DNA of 39,073 nt from Villigracilis sp900696595 (lineage in GTDB: Bacteria; Chloroflexota; Anaerolineae; Anaerolineales; Villigracilaceae). The notes under the pieces were generated by a model. It was not told the origin of the DNA. It was given only the letters and a program-made list of their open reading frames with translations, and ran no database searches. The stretch spans positions 1 through 39,073 of the forward strand of contig SZPH01000026.1 of the NCBI GenBank assembly GCA_030263615.1, given 5' to 3'. Positions 1-8,232 of the stretch are shown one piece after another (position 1 is the stretch's first letter; the number at the start of each line of letters is the position of its first letter). A program made the translations under genes and the position numbers.

Positions 1-12
1 TTTTGCTCTTTT

Positions 13-50
13 ATCAGCGTAAATCCGCGTTCATCTGCGCCCGACAAAAG
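13..50. repeat. Dispersed 38-bp repeat, copy 1
   Basis: This segment matches the reverse complement of 27816-27853 with two mismatches in 38 bases. It lies at the very start of the window, in non-coding sequence beyond the 3' end of the PHP gene. No coding sequence is associated with either copy. It is probably a dispersed intergenic repeat, and it may also mark a contig boundary. Confidence 0.7.
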
Positions 51-178
51 GACTTTGACTTATTTCCGATAACGTCAGTATACAGCGCAACTCACCGCCG
101 CAGGGGGCTTTGCACAGCGCGGCGGCTTTGAGCGCGACCTTGCTCTGTCAGGACAAAAAGTTTCGTAAGGATGCGGCT

Positions 179-1240
179 CTATCTCACATAGATCGGGTTG
201 CTGTAGATCCAGCCGCGCTTCTTCCCCAAATACCCGCGATATGCTTCCACGCGGTAAACGCCCGGCTCGGCGGCGATGTAAGACCAGGCGGGTTGGTTCG
301 TCCATGTTTGAATGACCTGACCGTCTTTGATCAACCGCGATTCGGCGCTGGCGGGCAGTTTGGCCTGCAGGGTCACGCCGCCTTTGGATGGGATTTCGTC
401 GCCCATGATGACGGAGTCGTTCCTGCCTTGCGCCGAAAAGCGGAATCCCCTTGTGGATGCGGGCAGGTCGTAACCGACGAAACAATGACCTGCGGCAAAA
501 GCCTTATAGATGAGGGAACGGTCAATGGTCGCGTCCCCGCTCAACGGTCCGGGGAGAAGCGTGTGGGTGTTGACTCCCCTGAAGTGAAATTCATAGGGAA
601 AGATCACCCGGCGGAGCGCTCCCATGCGCATGGGCAGGGCGTGGGCGTCCGAGCCGCCGATGGCGACCACTTTTCGTCCCGTTTCGAGAAGTTCGTCCCA
701 TTTGGCGAGCGTATCAGGGATGGGATGATGGGCGACGAAGGATGGAAAGAGGGCATAGAATGCGCCGTGAAGTTTCGTCGGCACGAGGGTTTTGAGTTCG
801 CTGAGGGCGTTCCATAACTCGATGCCGTTGTAATTTTGGACGGACCAATCCACCCAGGAGATGTCGGTCTCATTGAAGGCTTTGGCTGCGGGATCGTGGG
901 GGTGCGCGATGAAGCAAATTCCCCCCGCCTCGCGGACTTGGTTGATTAGATTCTGCGGATGATCGGCGAAAGTTGCCAGTTCGCGGTTCGCGCCGAAGAC
1001 CAAAAGATGATTCTTTTGCGGGTCGCGCGCCTGGTCGTGGACTTCCTCGCCGATAAGCATGAGGACGGTTTTATTTTTATCCTTGTAATAGCCCTCAAAC
1101 CCGCTCACGAGAATGTTGTGATCGGTGACGATGACCGCATCCACCCCGGCTTTGAGAGCCGCAGCGGCGATATCTTTGTGAAGTCCGCTCCCATCGGAAT
1201 AGCGGGTGTGCATGTGCAGGTTGACGACGATTTCGCGCAT
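179..1240 (-). CDS. PHP-domain metal-dependent phosphoesterase (CehA/McbA type)
   Basis: A 353-residue protein with a PHP fold at its N-terminus. The metal-binding motifs are visible in order: HMH at residues 9-11, TDHN at 39-42, EEVH at 65-68, HPH at 113-115 and GGSDAH at 195-200. PHP proteins of this type hydrolyse phosphate esters using a two- or three-metal centre. The residues after about 220 form a beta-rich C-terminal part, as in CehA-like members. No signal peptide is seen, so it is probably cytoplasmic. The substrate cannot be told from sequence. The gene stands alone, divergent from secG. Its start ATG lies six bases from a good -10 box with no Shine-Dalgarno sequence, which suggests a leaderless mRNA. 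The family call is solid and the physiological role is open. Confidence 0.9.
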   Translation of the reverse strand: MREIVVNLHMHTRYSDGSGLHKDIAAAALKAGVDAVIVTDHNILVSGFEGYYKDKNKTVLMLIGEEVHDQARDPQKNHLLVFGANRELATFADHPQNLINQVREAGGICFIAHPHDPAAKAFNETDISWVDWSVQNYNGIELWNALSELKTLVPTKLHGAFYALFPSFVAHHPIPDTLAKWDELLETGRKVVAIGGSDAHALPMRMGALRRVIFPYEFHFRGVNTHTLLPGPLSGDATIDRSLIYKAFAAGHCFVGYDLPASTRGFRFSAQGRNDSVIMGDEIPSKGGVTLQAKLPASAESRLIKDGQVIQTWTNQPAWSYIAAEPGVYRVEAYRGYLGKKRGWIYSNPIYVR

Positions 1241-1246
1241 GGGCGT

Positions 1247-1275
1247 AGTATACAGGTAAACAGGGAGGCAGACAA
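1247..1275 (-). promoter_or_regulatory. Promoter of the PHP gene, apparently leaderless
   Basis: Read on the minus strand, TTGTCT (1270-1275) is followed by a 17-bp spacer and TATACT (1247-1252). Only six bases separate the -10 box from the ATG at 1238-1240. Transcription would therefore start at or next to the A of the start codon. No purine-rich ribosome binding site fits in the gap. Confidence 0.7.
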
Positions 1276-1330
1276 TTCAGGGTACATTCTTCAGTTGTGT
1301 GCATGCAAAACATGTCAGGTAACCTGCTCC

Positions 1331-1402
1331 CAGCGCCGTCCTCGGCGCGGGATTTCCCTCATAAACCGCCGCCGCCCACAGGGGGCTTGAGCGGAGGCGC
1401 TG
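1331..1402. repeat. Inverted-repeat region between the PHP gene and secG
   Basis: CAGCGCC (1331-1337) can pair with GGCGCTG (1396-1402). Inside it, GCGCCG (1333-1338) can instead pair with CGGCGC (1343-1348). The rest of the 1241-1496 gap holds the two divergent promoters and nothing else recognisable. It may be a degenerate intergenic element. Confidence 0.35.
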
Positions 1403-1435
1403 ACAACCTTTGCTTGCACGCGTACATTCCCTTGT

Positions 1436-1487
1436 TTGACTAATATCCTTACCCACAGGTATAATTTGCCCGCTAAATTTTAGGAGG
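1436..1487 (+). promoter_or_regulatory. secG promoter and ribosome binding site
   Basis: TTGACT (1436-1441), an 18-bp spacer and a consensus TATAAT (1460-1465) form a strong sigma-70-type promoter. AGGAGG (1482-1487) lies nine bases before the secG ATG at 1497. This is one of the clearest canonical promoter plus Shine-Dalgarno pairs in the window. Confidence 0.85.
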
Positions 1488-1496
1488 CACTTTCGC

Positions 1497-1721
1497 ATGT
1501 CAAATTTCTTGGATATTGCTTTGATTATAACCTCGGTGGGCTTGATCCTCAGCGTCATCCTGCAGAGCAAGGGCGCGGGCTTGGGCGGGCTCACCGGCGC
1601 GGACACCGGCGGCGTGTTTACCGCGCGGCGCGGCATCGAACGCGTGCTGTTTTGGGTGACGATCGCCCTCAGCGCGGTTTTCTTCGCGCTTGTCATCGCC
1701 ATTATCATCGCTGGAAAATAA
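1497..1721 (+). CDS. secG: Preprotein translocase subunit SecG
   Basis: A 74-residue protein with the standard SecG layout. There is a membrane segment at about residues 5-22, a Gly-rich cytoplasmic loop (28-44) and a conserved basic stretch RRGIERVLFW (44-53) running into the second membrane segment (about 52-72). SecG is the small accessory subunit of the SecYEG channel in the cytoplasmic membrane. Its length is typical for the family. It has its own strong promoter and ribosome binding site, and a Rho-independent terminator follows, so it is probably transcribed mainly as a single gene. The next gene starts 94 bp after its stop. Identification is confident despite the short length. Confidence 0.92.
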   Translation: MSNFLDIALIITSVGLILSVILQSKGAGLGGLTGADTGGVFTARRGIERVLFWVTIALSAVFFALVIAIIIAGK

Positions 1722-1765
1722 TCGAAGACCCCCGGAAAGGTCCGCCGAATTGAACTGCCCGGTTT

Positions 1766-1792
1766 AAGGGCGAGGCGGCCCTTTCTTTTTTT
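1766..1792 (+). terminator. Rho-independent terminator after secG
   Basis: AAGGGC (1766-1771) pairs with GCCCTT (1778-1783) across a six-base loop. A pyrimidine run made almost wholly of T follows to about 1792. It lies between the secG stop and the ATG of the solute-binding protein gene. Confidence 0.75.
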
Positions 1793-1815
1793 CCCTCCAT
1801 CCCCGACCCATCCTT

Positions 1816-3495
1816 ATGAAAAGATTACGCTGGCAGATTCTCGTCGTCGCGGTGACGCTGGTCGTCGTGGCGCTGCTCCTGCTCAGCCAGCAACCGGTGA
1901 CGGTGATCACCCTGCCCGAAGCCGCGCCCGGCGGAATCTACACCGAGGCGTTGATCGGTTCGATGGGACGCCTCAACCCGGTTTTGGATTGGAACAACTC
2001 CGCAGACCGCGATGTGAACCGGCTCATCTTCAGCGGACTTGTTAAATTCGATTCGCGCGGGCTTCCCCAGCCCGACCTTGCCGAATCGTGGGGCGTTTCG
2101 GCGGACGGCAAGGTCTATAATTTTTCGCTTCGCCAAAACGCGGTCTGGCACGACGGCAAACCGGTGACGAGCGACGATGTGCTGTTCACCATCGAGGCGA
2201 TCAAGAGTCCGGCGTCGCTCTTCCCGCAGGATATCAAGGACTTGTGGACGCAGATTCAGGTCAAGCGGCTCGACGACAAGACGTTTCAGTTTACCCTGCC
2301 CGAGCCTTTCTCTCCCTTTTTGGATTACGCCACATTCGGCGTGCTGCCGAAGCATTTGCTCGAAACCGTTCCGGCTGACCAGTTGCCGAACGCGGAATTC
2401 AACCTCAACCCGGTGGGAAGCGGACCGTATAAATTCGACGAATTGAAAATCAGCGGAGGGCAGATCGTCGGCGTGGCGCTCTCCGCCAATGAAGATTATT
2501 TTCTCGGTCCTCCGTTCATCGAGCAGGTGGTCTTTCGTTATTTTCAGAATTCCTCCGCCGCGTTGGACGCCTATCTCCAGGGCGAGGTCCTGGGCGTCAG
2601 CCAGCTGACCCAGGATACGCTGGCGTCGGCGTTGCAGGAACCGACTCTTTCGGTGTACACGAGTCGCCTGCCGCAAATGGGGCTGGTCTTTCTCAATAAC
2701 AACAATCCCGCTGTTGGTTTTTTGCAGAATGCAAGCGTGCGCCGCGCCTTGATGCTGGGTTTGAACCGCACGGTGATCGCCTCGCACATCCTCAAGGGTC
2801 AAGCCATCGTCGCGGATAGCCCCATCCTGCCGGGGTCGTGGGCGTATTACGATGAGATCGAAAAATTTCCGTACGATCCCGACGCGGCGATTCAATTGCT
2901 CAACAAGGAAGGCTTTATTTTCACGGCGGGAAGCGCGGTTCGCTCGAAGGATGGACAGCCGCTGGCGTTTACGATGGTTCACCCCGACGACGCGATCCAT
3001 ACCCGGATCGCGCAAGCCATCCAGGCGGACTGGACTTTGATCGGCGTACAGGTCAACTTGCAGGCTGTTCCATACGATTCTCTGGTGAACGATCATTTGA
3101 CGACGCGCAGTTACGAAGCCGCCCTCGCGGACTTGAACACGTCGCGCACGCCCGACCCCGACCCGTATCTCTTCTGGCATCAATCCGAAGCGACGGGCGG
3201 GCAGAACTACTCGCAATGGGATAACCGCACTGCCAGCGAATTCCTCGAAACCGCCCGCACCGCGGCGGACTTCGCCGAGCGAATGCGCCTGTATAAAAAC
3301 TTTCAGGTGATCTTCGCCAAGGAACTGCCTTCGTTGCCGTTGTATTATCCCGTTTATTCATACGGCGTGGACGCGCAAGTGCAGGGAGTGCAGGTCGCGC
3401 CGATGTACGACGTCAGCGACCGGCTGGCGTTGATCGATGAATGGTATCTGGTCACGCGCCGATCTCTGGAGGAAGCGACCAAGACCGCGCCGTGA
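1816..3495 (+). CDS. ABC transporter substrate-binding protein, peptide/oligopeptide family (SBP_bac_5)
   Basis: A 559-residue extracytoplasmic solute-binding protein of the DppA/OppA class. Residues 5-24 form one hydrophobic segment with no lipobox cysteine, so it is probably held by an uncleaved N-terminal anchor or secreted. The family hallmarks include the early GGIYTEAL...LNPVLDWN region, DLAESW near residue 90 and the W-H-D-G-K-P-V-T-S-D-D-V motif near 113-124. This is the usual peptide-binding signature. No permease or ATPase genes are adjacent, so it is an orphan binding protein that must work with a distant transporter. The ATG follows a pyrimidine-rich stretch without a Shine-Dalgarno sequence. 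The exact ligand (peptide, nickel or other) is not predictable. Confidence 0.9.
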   Translation: MKRLRWQILVVAVTLVVVALLLLSQQPVTVITLPEAAPGGIYTEALIGSMGRLNPVLDWNNSADRDVNRLIFSGLVKFDSRGLPQPDLAESWGVSADGKVYNFSLRQNAVWHDGKPVTSDDVLFTIEAIKSPASLFPQDIKDLWTQIQVKRLDDKTFQFTLPEPFSPFLDYATFGVLPKHLLETVPADQLPNAEFNLNPVGSGPYKFDELKISGGQIVGVALSANEDYFLGPPFIEQVVFRYFQNSSAALDAYLQGEVLGVSQLTQDTLASALQEPTLSVYTSRLPQMGLVFLNNNNPAVGFLQNASVRRALMLGLNRTVIASHILKGQAIVADSPILPGSWAYYDEIEKFPYDPDAAIQLLNKEGFIFTAGSAVRSKDGQPLAFTMVHPDDAIHTRIAQAIQADWTLIGVQVNLQAVPYDSLVNDHLTTRSYEAALADLNTSRTPDPDPYLFWHQSEATGGQNYSQWDNRTASEFLETARTAADFAERMRLYKNFQVIFAKELPSLPLYYPVYSYGVDAQVQGVQVAPMYDVSDRLALIDEWYLVTRRSLEEATKTAP

Positions 3496-3584
3496 TATTT
3501 TGTCGCCCATGCAGCCGGCGTTCTCTGACGCCGACAGACGCATTTAGAGAACGCGCCCTGCGCGGTAATCATAAGGAACCCATC

Positions 3585-4955
3585 ATGACCGAAACACAGA
3601 AAGCAATCAAATACGTCCGTTCAAACCGCGAACGATTCTTGAACGAATTGAAGGAACTGGTCGCCATCCCTTCGATTTCCACGCTGGACGAGCATAAATC
3701 GGACGTTCGGCGCGGAGCCGAATGGATTGCCGCGCAACTGCGCGCCATCGGCATGGATGGAGTGAAGATCATGCCGACGGCTGGGCATCCCGTCGTGTAC
3801 GGCGAATGGATGAAAGCGGGCAAATCCGCGCCGACGGTGATGATCTACGGGCATTATGACGTCCAACCCGTTGACCCGCTCGAACTTTGGACGTCCGATC
3901 CCTTCACAGCGGAGGTCAGAGGCGACTATCTCTTCGGGCGCGGCGCGTCGGATATGAAAGGGCAGGTCGTGGCGTCCATCAAAGCCGTCGAATCTGTCAT
4001 GAAAACGGACGGGAGACTCCCGGTCAATGTCAAGTGGCTGGTGGAAGGGGAGGAGGAGATCGGCTCGGAGCATCTCGGCGACTTTATCAAGGCGAACAAA
4101 ACCCTGCTTGCCGCCGATTTTTGCCTCAACCCGGACTCTGGGATGATCGCGCCGGACAAGCCGACCATCACCACCGGCTTGCGCGGACTGGCTTATTTTG
4201 AATTGCGCGTCTTCGGTCCCGACAAGGATTTACACTCCGGCTTGTTCGGCGGAACGGTTCACAACCCGGCGCAGGCGTTGATCGAACTTGTCGCGGGTAT
4301 GCACGATAAGAATGGAAAAATCACCCTGCCCGGTTTCTACGATAAAGTCCGCAAGTTGAGCAAAAAGGAACGTGAAGATTTCAAACGGCTGCCGGTCAGG
4401 GACAAAGACCTGGTCAAGATGACGGGCGTGCCGGCGCTGTGGGGCGAGCCGGGTTTCATCCCCGCCGAACGCATCGGCGCGCGCCCGACTCTCGAAGTGA
4501 ACGGCTTGCTTTCAGGGTTCACGGGTCAGGGATCGAAGACCGTCCTTCCCGCGTGGGCGATGGCGAAAATCTCCTGCCGCCTCGTGCCGGATCAAACCCC
4601 GGAACAGACCGAGAAGCAGTTGCGCGCCTATCTTAAAAAGAACGCGCCAAAGACGATCAAATGGGAACTGACCAACCTGCACAACGCAGGCGCGGCTCTG
4701 GTCGAAACGGATTCGATCGGCGTGAAAGCGCTGGCAAAAGCCCTGGAAACAACCTGGGGCAAACGTCCCTACTTCAAACGCGAGGGCGGCTCGATCGGTT
4801 CGGTCGTGCTTTTGCAAAAATACGTCGGCGCGGATTCGCTCCTGACCGGCTTCGGTCTGCCCGACGACAACGTCCACTCGCCGAATGAACGCCTGCATTT
4901 GCCAACCTGGTATAAGGGCATCGAGGCGTTCACGCATTTCTTTTATAATTTCTAA
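3585..4955 (+). CDS. M20 family metallopeptidase (dipeptidase/carboxypeptidase-like)
   Basis: A 456-residue cytoplasmic zinc peptidase of family M20. Visible metal-site motifs are GHYDVQP with H90 and D92, SDMKG with D123, EGEEEIGS with the catalytic glutamate pair, a PDSG motif, and the C-terminal DNVHSPNE histidine. The dimerisation domain is inserted between, as in the dipeptidase/CNDP-like subgroup. The same frame runs open upstream to 3441, but ATG 3585 is preferred. It is preceded by AAGGAAC (3573-3579), and the upstream 48 codons have no family similarity. The gene follows the peptide-binding protein by 89 bp, so a joint role in peptide uptake and breakdown is plausible. A short hairpin-forming stretch (3516-3533) lies between the two. 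Exact substrate is unknown. Confidence 0.92.
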   Translation: MTETQKAIKYVRSNRERFLNELKELVAIPSISTLDEHKSDVRRGAEWIAAQLRAIGMDGVKIMPTAGHPVVYGEWMKAGKSAPTVMIYGHYDVQPVDPLELWTSDPFTAEVRGDYLFGRGASDMKGQVVASIKAVESVMKTDGRLPVNVKWLVEGEEEIGSEHLGDFIKANKTLLAADFCLNPDSGMIAPDKPTITTGLRGLAYFELRVFGPDKDLHSGLFGGTVHNPAQALIELVAGMHDKNGKITLPGFYDKVRKLSKKEREDFKRLPVRDKDLVKMTGVPALWGEPGFIPAERIGARPTLEVNGLLSGFTGQGSKTVLPAWAMAKISCRLVPDQTPEQTEKQLRAYLKKNAPKTIKWELTNLHNAGAALVETDSIGVKALAKALETTWGKRPYFKREGGSIGSVVLLQKYVGADSLLTGFGLPDDNVHSPNERLHLPTWYKGIEAFTHFFYNF

Positions 4956-4962
4956 AGGAAAA

Positions 4963-4995
4963 AGACCTGACAGGTTTCTAAAACCTGTCAGGTCT
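4963..4995. repeat. Intergenic nested palindrome, 15-bp perfect arms
   Basis: The arm 4963-4977 is the exact reverse complement of 4981-4995, with a three-base loop. Each arm is itself nearly palindromic (ACCTG-A-CAGGT). It begins eight bases after the M20 stop and is followed by GGTTTTATT, so it could act as a weak terminator. Its architecture matches the elements at 14626-14658 and 23472-23506. Confidence 0.75.
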
Positions 4996-5006
4996 GGTTT
5001 TATTAC

Positions 5007-5897
5007 ATGGAAGATCGAATCATCGCCTACGGCGGACAAGCCGTCATCGAAGGCGTCATGATGCGCGGGCAGAAGGCGTACTCCATCGCCATGCGCGCGC
5101 CCGACGGCGCTATCGTCACGCATACGGAACCGCTGGCGAATTTATATCGCTCGCGCATTGCAAAGATTCCCTTCCTGCGCGGCGTCATTCTTTTGTGGGA
5201 CGCGCTGGGATTGGGAACGCGCGCCCTGACCCTTTCGGCGAACACGCAGACCGGCGAGGATGAAAAACTGGAAGGACCGGCTCTTTACCTGACGTTGGGC
5301 TTGTCGCTCGCCTTTGGCGTTGGGCTCTTCTTTTTGCTTCCCGCCGGAATCGGCGGCTGGGCGGAACACTGGCTTTCCCAAACCGCGTCCGCCGTCTGGG
5401 TCGGAAACCTTGTCGAAGGCGTCTTGCGTTTGGCAATTCTCGTCGGTTACATCTGGGCGATAGGCTTCATGCCTGATATCAAACGCGTCTTTCAATATCA
5501 CGGCGCGGAACACAAGACCATCAACGCCTACGAAGCCGGCGCCGAGTTGACCCCCGAAACCGTGGATAAATACCCCATCGAACATCCGCGCTGCGGTACA
5601 GCCTTCCTGTTGACTCTCGTCCTGCTTTCCATTCTCGTCTTCACCGCGCTGGGACCCATGCCCATCCTCTGGCGGCTGCTCACGCGCATTCTTTTCGTCC
5701 CGATCCTTGCCGGGATCGCCGTCGAGTACATCCGCTGGACGGCGAATCACTTGAACAATCCCATCGTCAAATGGCTGATCAAACCCAACCTGGCGTTGCA
5801 GCGCCTGACCACGCGCCCGCCCGATCATTCCATGCTCGAGGTGGCGATTGAATCGTTTCAATCCATGCGCAAGGCGGAGGCGGAGATCGCGCCTTGA
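5007..5897 (+). CDS. DUF1385 integral membrane protein (YqhQ-like)
   Basis: A 296-residue membrane protein with the two DUF1385 signatures. These are YGGQAVIEGVMMRG at residues 8-21 and YHGAEHKTINAYE beginning at residue 164. They are followed by an HPRCGTAFL motif and several hydrophobic helices (about 90-113, 135-155, 198-216, 225-242). The conserved His, Glu and Cys residues suggest a metal-dependent function, but no activity is established to my knowledge. The gene lies 51 bp after the M20 peptidase, separated by the nested palindrome at 4963-4995. No clear ribosome binding site precedes the ATG. A strong terminator follows at 5921. The family call is sure and the function unknown. Confidence 0.9.
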   Translation: MEDRIIAYGGQAVIEGVMMRGQKAYSIAMRAPDGAIVTHTEPLANLYRSRIAKIPFLRGVILLWDALGLGTRALTLSANTQTGEDEKLEGPALYLTLGLSLAFGVGLFFLLPAGIGGWAEHWLSQTASAVWVGNLVEGVLRLAILVGYIWAIGFMPDIKRVFQYHGAEHKTINAYEAGAELTPETVDKYPIEHPRCGTAFLLTLVLLSILVFTALGPMPILWRLLTRILFVPILAGIAVEYIRWTANHLNNPIVKWLIKPNLALQRLTTRPPDHSMLEVAIESFQSMRKAEAEIAP

Positions 5898-5920
5898 TCC
5901 GATTTTGAAATCCCCTTTTG

Positions 5921-5949
5921 AAGAGACAGGCAGCCGCTGTCTCTTTTTT
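5921..5949 (+). terminator. Rho-independent terminator after the DUF1385 gene
   Basis: AAGAGACAG (5921-5929) pairs with CTGTCTCTT (5937-5945) over a seven-base loop, and the T run extends to 5949. It closes the 1.8-5.9 kb forward gene group. Confidence 0.85.
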
Positions 5950-6013
5950 ATTTTTATAGCCCTAACCCGAATTTACGCAAGGCGGCTGTCGTTTTTAGAA
6001 TCTTAAACCGATA

Positions 6014-6087
6014 TTGCAATGAACGCGCGGGGTCAATCGCAATCAATTTGCAATACCGCAGTAATTCACCTGTAACGCGACTTGCAA
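6014..6087. promoter_or_regulatory. Three evenly spaced TTGCAA sites upstream of the cohesin/dockerin genes
   Basis: The palindromic hexamer TTGCAA occurs at 6014-6019, 6048-6053 and 6082-6087, exactly 34 bp apart each time. The first is part of the eight-base palindrome ATTGCAAT. A possible -10 box, TAGAAT, lies at 6099-6104. The sites are in the 343-bp gene-free stretch 5898-6240. The remainder of that stretch, after the terminator, is an unassigned leader ending in AAAGGAG (6228-6234) before the ATG at 6241. A regulatory role is inference. Confidence 0.4.
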
Positions 6088-6240
6088 ACTCAAACCAATA
6101 GAATGGAGTTGGTCTTAAACCAGCCATTGTTGAATTGCGCCGCGCCGCGGCAGTCTGGAGGATACGCGCCGAAAATAGAGTCGCTTAATTGGGCTGAGAC
6201 ACGCCTTCGATAACTTCATCTTGTCACAAAGGAGAAACCC

Positions 6241-7488
6241 ATGAACCATAGACATTTTATCCGGGTTGCGATGCTTCTGGCAGTCGCATTAAGCGTCTTC
6301 GGGACGGGCGCCCCGGCAAGCGCGCAGGGGAATGCGACCAACTACCTCGGCGCGCAGATTATCATCCGCTCGACCACCTTCTGGGACGCGGTCTTCAACG
6401 GGACGGTAAACGCCAACCGCTATGAGCGCTGGTCGCTCCAACTGGTGGAGGCGGAAAACTTCACCATCTCGATCATCGCCACGTCGGGAAATCTCACCCC
6501 CGATATCCATCTGATGGACGCCAACGAGAACGAGATCGCAGTGGGCAACGGATCGCTCTCGAGCGCCGCGCTGACCACCAACCAGCCCGCCGGTGATTAC
6601 TTCATCCAGGTCCAACCGCAGTCTGGCGAAGGCACCTACCTGATGGAGATCACCCGCACCGAGCAGGTCGTCGAACCGACCGCCTCGGTGATGCTGAACC
6701 CCGCCGCGGTCCTCGTCGGCGGCACATCCACTGGAACGGTCATGCTCACCAATATTCCCCAGGGCGGTTACGCCAGCGCGGAATTCACCTGTTCGTTCAA
6801 CCCTGCCCTCATCCAGATCAGCAATATCGCGGACGCTGGCCTTTTCGGAAACGATTCTGCCGTCGCCGTCAACGGGCCCGCGAACGGCTCCTTTGTCTTC
6901 GCGGTGGCGGGCAGCAACGGGCAGCGCGCCACATCCGACGGCGCGGTCTTCACGTTTACGGCGACCGCCCTTGCGATCGGCGAAGCGGAGATCAGTTGTG
7001 TCGCGCGCGTCTCGACCGGCGGCTCGCTGACCACCATTGCGTCCACGCCTGCGACCCTGCTCATTACAGCCGGAGAAGGCGCTCTGACCGGGACCGTGCT
7101 GGCGACCAAACCCGTCACCGTCACGCTCTATGACCAGGCTCAAAACGTCGAGGCTTCGGGAGTCGCGGACGCTAATGGAAATTTTTCCCTTACCGCTCCG
7201 GCTGGGACGTATTCCGCTGTCGCTTCGGCGCCTGGTTTTCTGAGGGCGCAAGGCAACCCTGCGCTTACTAGCGGAGTCACCACCACCATGCCGACCATCT
7301 CCCTGCTCGCGGGCGATATTGACGGCAACGATGTGATTGACCAGTTCGACGCCCTGACCATCGGCATCAACTACAACCTGTCCGCGCCGACCGAAGCGGA
7401 TTTGAACAACGACGGCACGATCAACGTGCTGGACCTTGAAATGCTCGCCGCGAACTACCGCGATACGGGTCCGACGCCCTGGCAATAA
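6241..7488 (+). CDS. Secreted PPC-cohesin-dockerin protein
   Basis: A 415-residue exported protein. It has a signal peptide (1-29, cleavage after ASA) and a PPC-like beta domain (about 45-135). A cohesin-like domain (about 145-280) carries the pattern AEFTCSFNPALI...FVFAVAGSNG. A carboxypeptidase-regulatory-like beta domain follows (about 288-350). The C-terminal type I dockerin (about 352-410) has two calcium-loop repeats, DIDGNDVIDQFD and DLNNDGTINVLD. The second keeps all ligand positions. Carrying both a cohesin and a dockerin, the protein could link end to end with copies of itself or its neighbours. Domains in the same order, close in sequence, recur in the 8245 gene. No catalytic domain is present. 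A good Shine-Dalgarno (6228-6234) fixes the start. The role as an adaptor is inference. Confidence 0.88.
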   Translation: MNHRHFIRVAMLLAVALSVFGTGAPASAQGNATNYLGAQIIIRSTTFWDAVFNGTVNANRYERWSLQLVEAENFTISIIATSGNLTPDIHLMDANENEIAVGNGSLSSAALTTNQPAGDYFIQVQPQSGEGTYLMEITRTEQVVEPTASVMLNPAAVLVGGTSTGTVMLTNIPQGGYASAEFTCSFNPALIQISNIADAGLFGNDSAVAVNGPANGSFVFAVAGSNGQRATSDGAVFTFTATALAIGEAEISCVARVSTGGSLTTIASTPATLLITAGEGALTGTVLATKPVTVTLYDQAQNVEASGVADANGNFSLTAPAGTYSAVASAPGFLRAQGNPALTSGVTTTMPTISLLAGDIDGNDVIDQFDALTIGINYNLSAPTEADLNNDGTINVLDLEMLAANYRDTGPTPWQ

Positions 7489-7503
7489 CCCATCAGCGCA
7501 ACC

Positions 7504-7537
7504 GCGGGACGCGCCGATGAAAATTGGCGCGTCCCGC
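7504..7537. terminator. Strong hairpin between the first two cohesin genes
   Basis: GCGGGACGCGCC (7504-7515) pairs perfectly with GGCGCGTCCCGC (7526-7537) around a ten-base loop. There is no T tract after it, so it is not a classical terminator. It sits 12 bp before the next ATG and could cap or stabilise the upstream mRNA or attenuate readthrough. Confidence 0.55.
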
Positions 7538-7549
7538 CCGGAGATTTTC

Positions 7550-8209
7550 ATGAAGAAGTTTGCACTCGTTCTCTTTGTTTTTATCAGCCTTGCTCTCGCC
7601 GCGCCTGCAAGCGCGCAAACGCCCGAGTCCATTTGGATCGCCGTCAGCGCGAACAGTTTCAAGACTGGCGAGACGGTTATCGTCTCGGTGAATGGAATCT
7701 CCGCTACGCCTATTCAGGGGATGACGTTTCAAATTCGCTTCGACCCTGCCTGTTTCGAGGCCAACAATGCCGCCAGCCCCATCCCCGGCATGAACGGACT
7801 GCCGCTTCCGCAACTGACCGGGCTTGTGGACGCTTCGTTTGCCAGCACAACGCCTGTTGTCGCAAACGGGCTTCTTGCTGAAGTTCGTCTGACCGTCCTC
7901 GGCGCGTGCGAGACGAACCTGACTCTTGAAAGCGCGGCGCTTGTCATCAAGAACGAATCCGGGTTCGCCGCGCCGCTGCCGGGAGTGACGCTGGATCAAA
8001 ATCCGATTCCGCTGTCGTTGAGCGGTGAACAAGGCGTCCCGAACGATCCACCCCTTTTGGGCACTCCGCTCCCGCTTGGGACCGATCCGGAGGCGTCTTC
8101 GCCTGCGCTTCCCACCGGGACCGTGATTCTGCTCGCTGTGGTCGGCATTTTTCTCGTCGTTGGAATCTTCATCTTGATCGGTATTCTCAAGAAGGATGCC
8201 CCTGGCTAA
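7550..8209 (+). CDS. Membrane-anchored cohesin-domain protein
   Basis: A 219-residue protein with a signal peptide (MKKFALVLF..., cleavage near ASAQ at about residue 23) and one cohesin-like domain (about 28-160) containing GMTFQIRFDP. A Pro/Gly-rich spacer, a membrane helix at about residues 190-213 and a short basic tail (KKDAPG) follow. The layout is that of an anchoring cohesin: outside the cell, tethered at the C-terminus. It has no dockerin, unlike its two neighbours, so it may be the cell-surface receptor for their dockerins. The frame stays open to 7436, but ATG 7550 gives a perfect signal peptide. The farther starts would put a hydrophilic tail in front of it. The pairing with the neighbours is inferred from layout. 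Confidence 0.82.
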   Translation: MKKFALVLFVFISLALAAPASAQTPESIWIAVSANSFKTGETVIVSVNGISATPIQGMTFQIRFDPACFEANNAASPIPGMNGLPLPQLTGLVDASFASTTPVVANGLLAEVRLTVLGACETNLTLESAALVIKNESGFAAPLPGVTLDQNPIPLSLSGEQGVPNDPPLLGTPLPLGTDPEASSPALPTGTVILLAVVGIFLVVGIFILIGILKKDAPG

Positions 8210-8232
8210 TTAATGGATCGCCGCCGTCCGGA

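Noticed and set aside
1825..3216. 463-codon open frame on the minus strand over the peptide-binding protein gene
   Set aside because: It is antisense to a clear SBP_bac_5 gene, has Arg/Asp-rich composition typical of shadow frames in GC-rich DNA, and matches no family.
5950..6240. Riboswitch in the leader of the cohesin/dockerin genes
   Set aside because: A CTGAGA-like stretch near 6193 recalls thiamine riboswitches, but the other conserved segments are missing and no metabolic gene follows.
6289..7662. 457-codon minus-strand open frame across the first two cohesin genes
   Set aside because: It spans the intergenic hairpin and two well-supported genes and has biased, repetitive composition.
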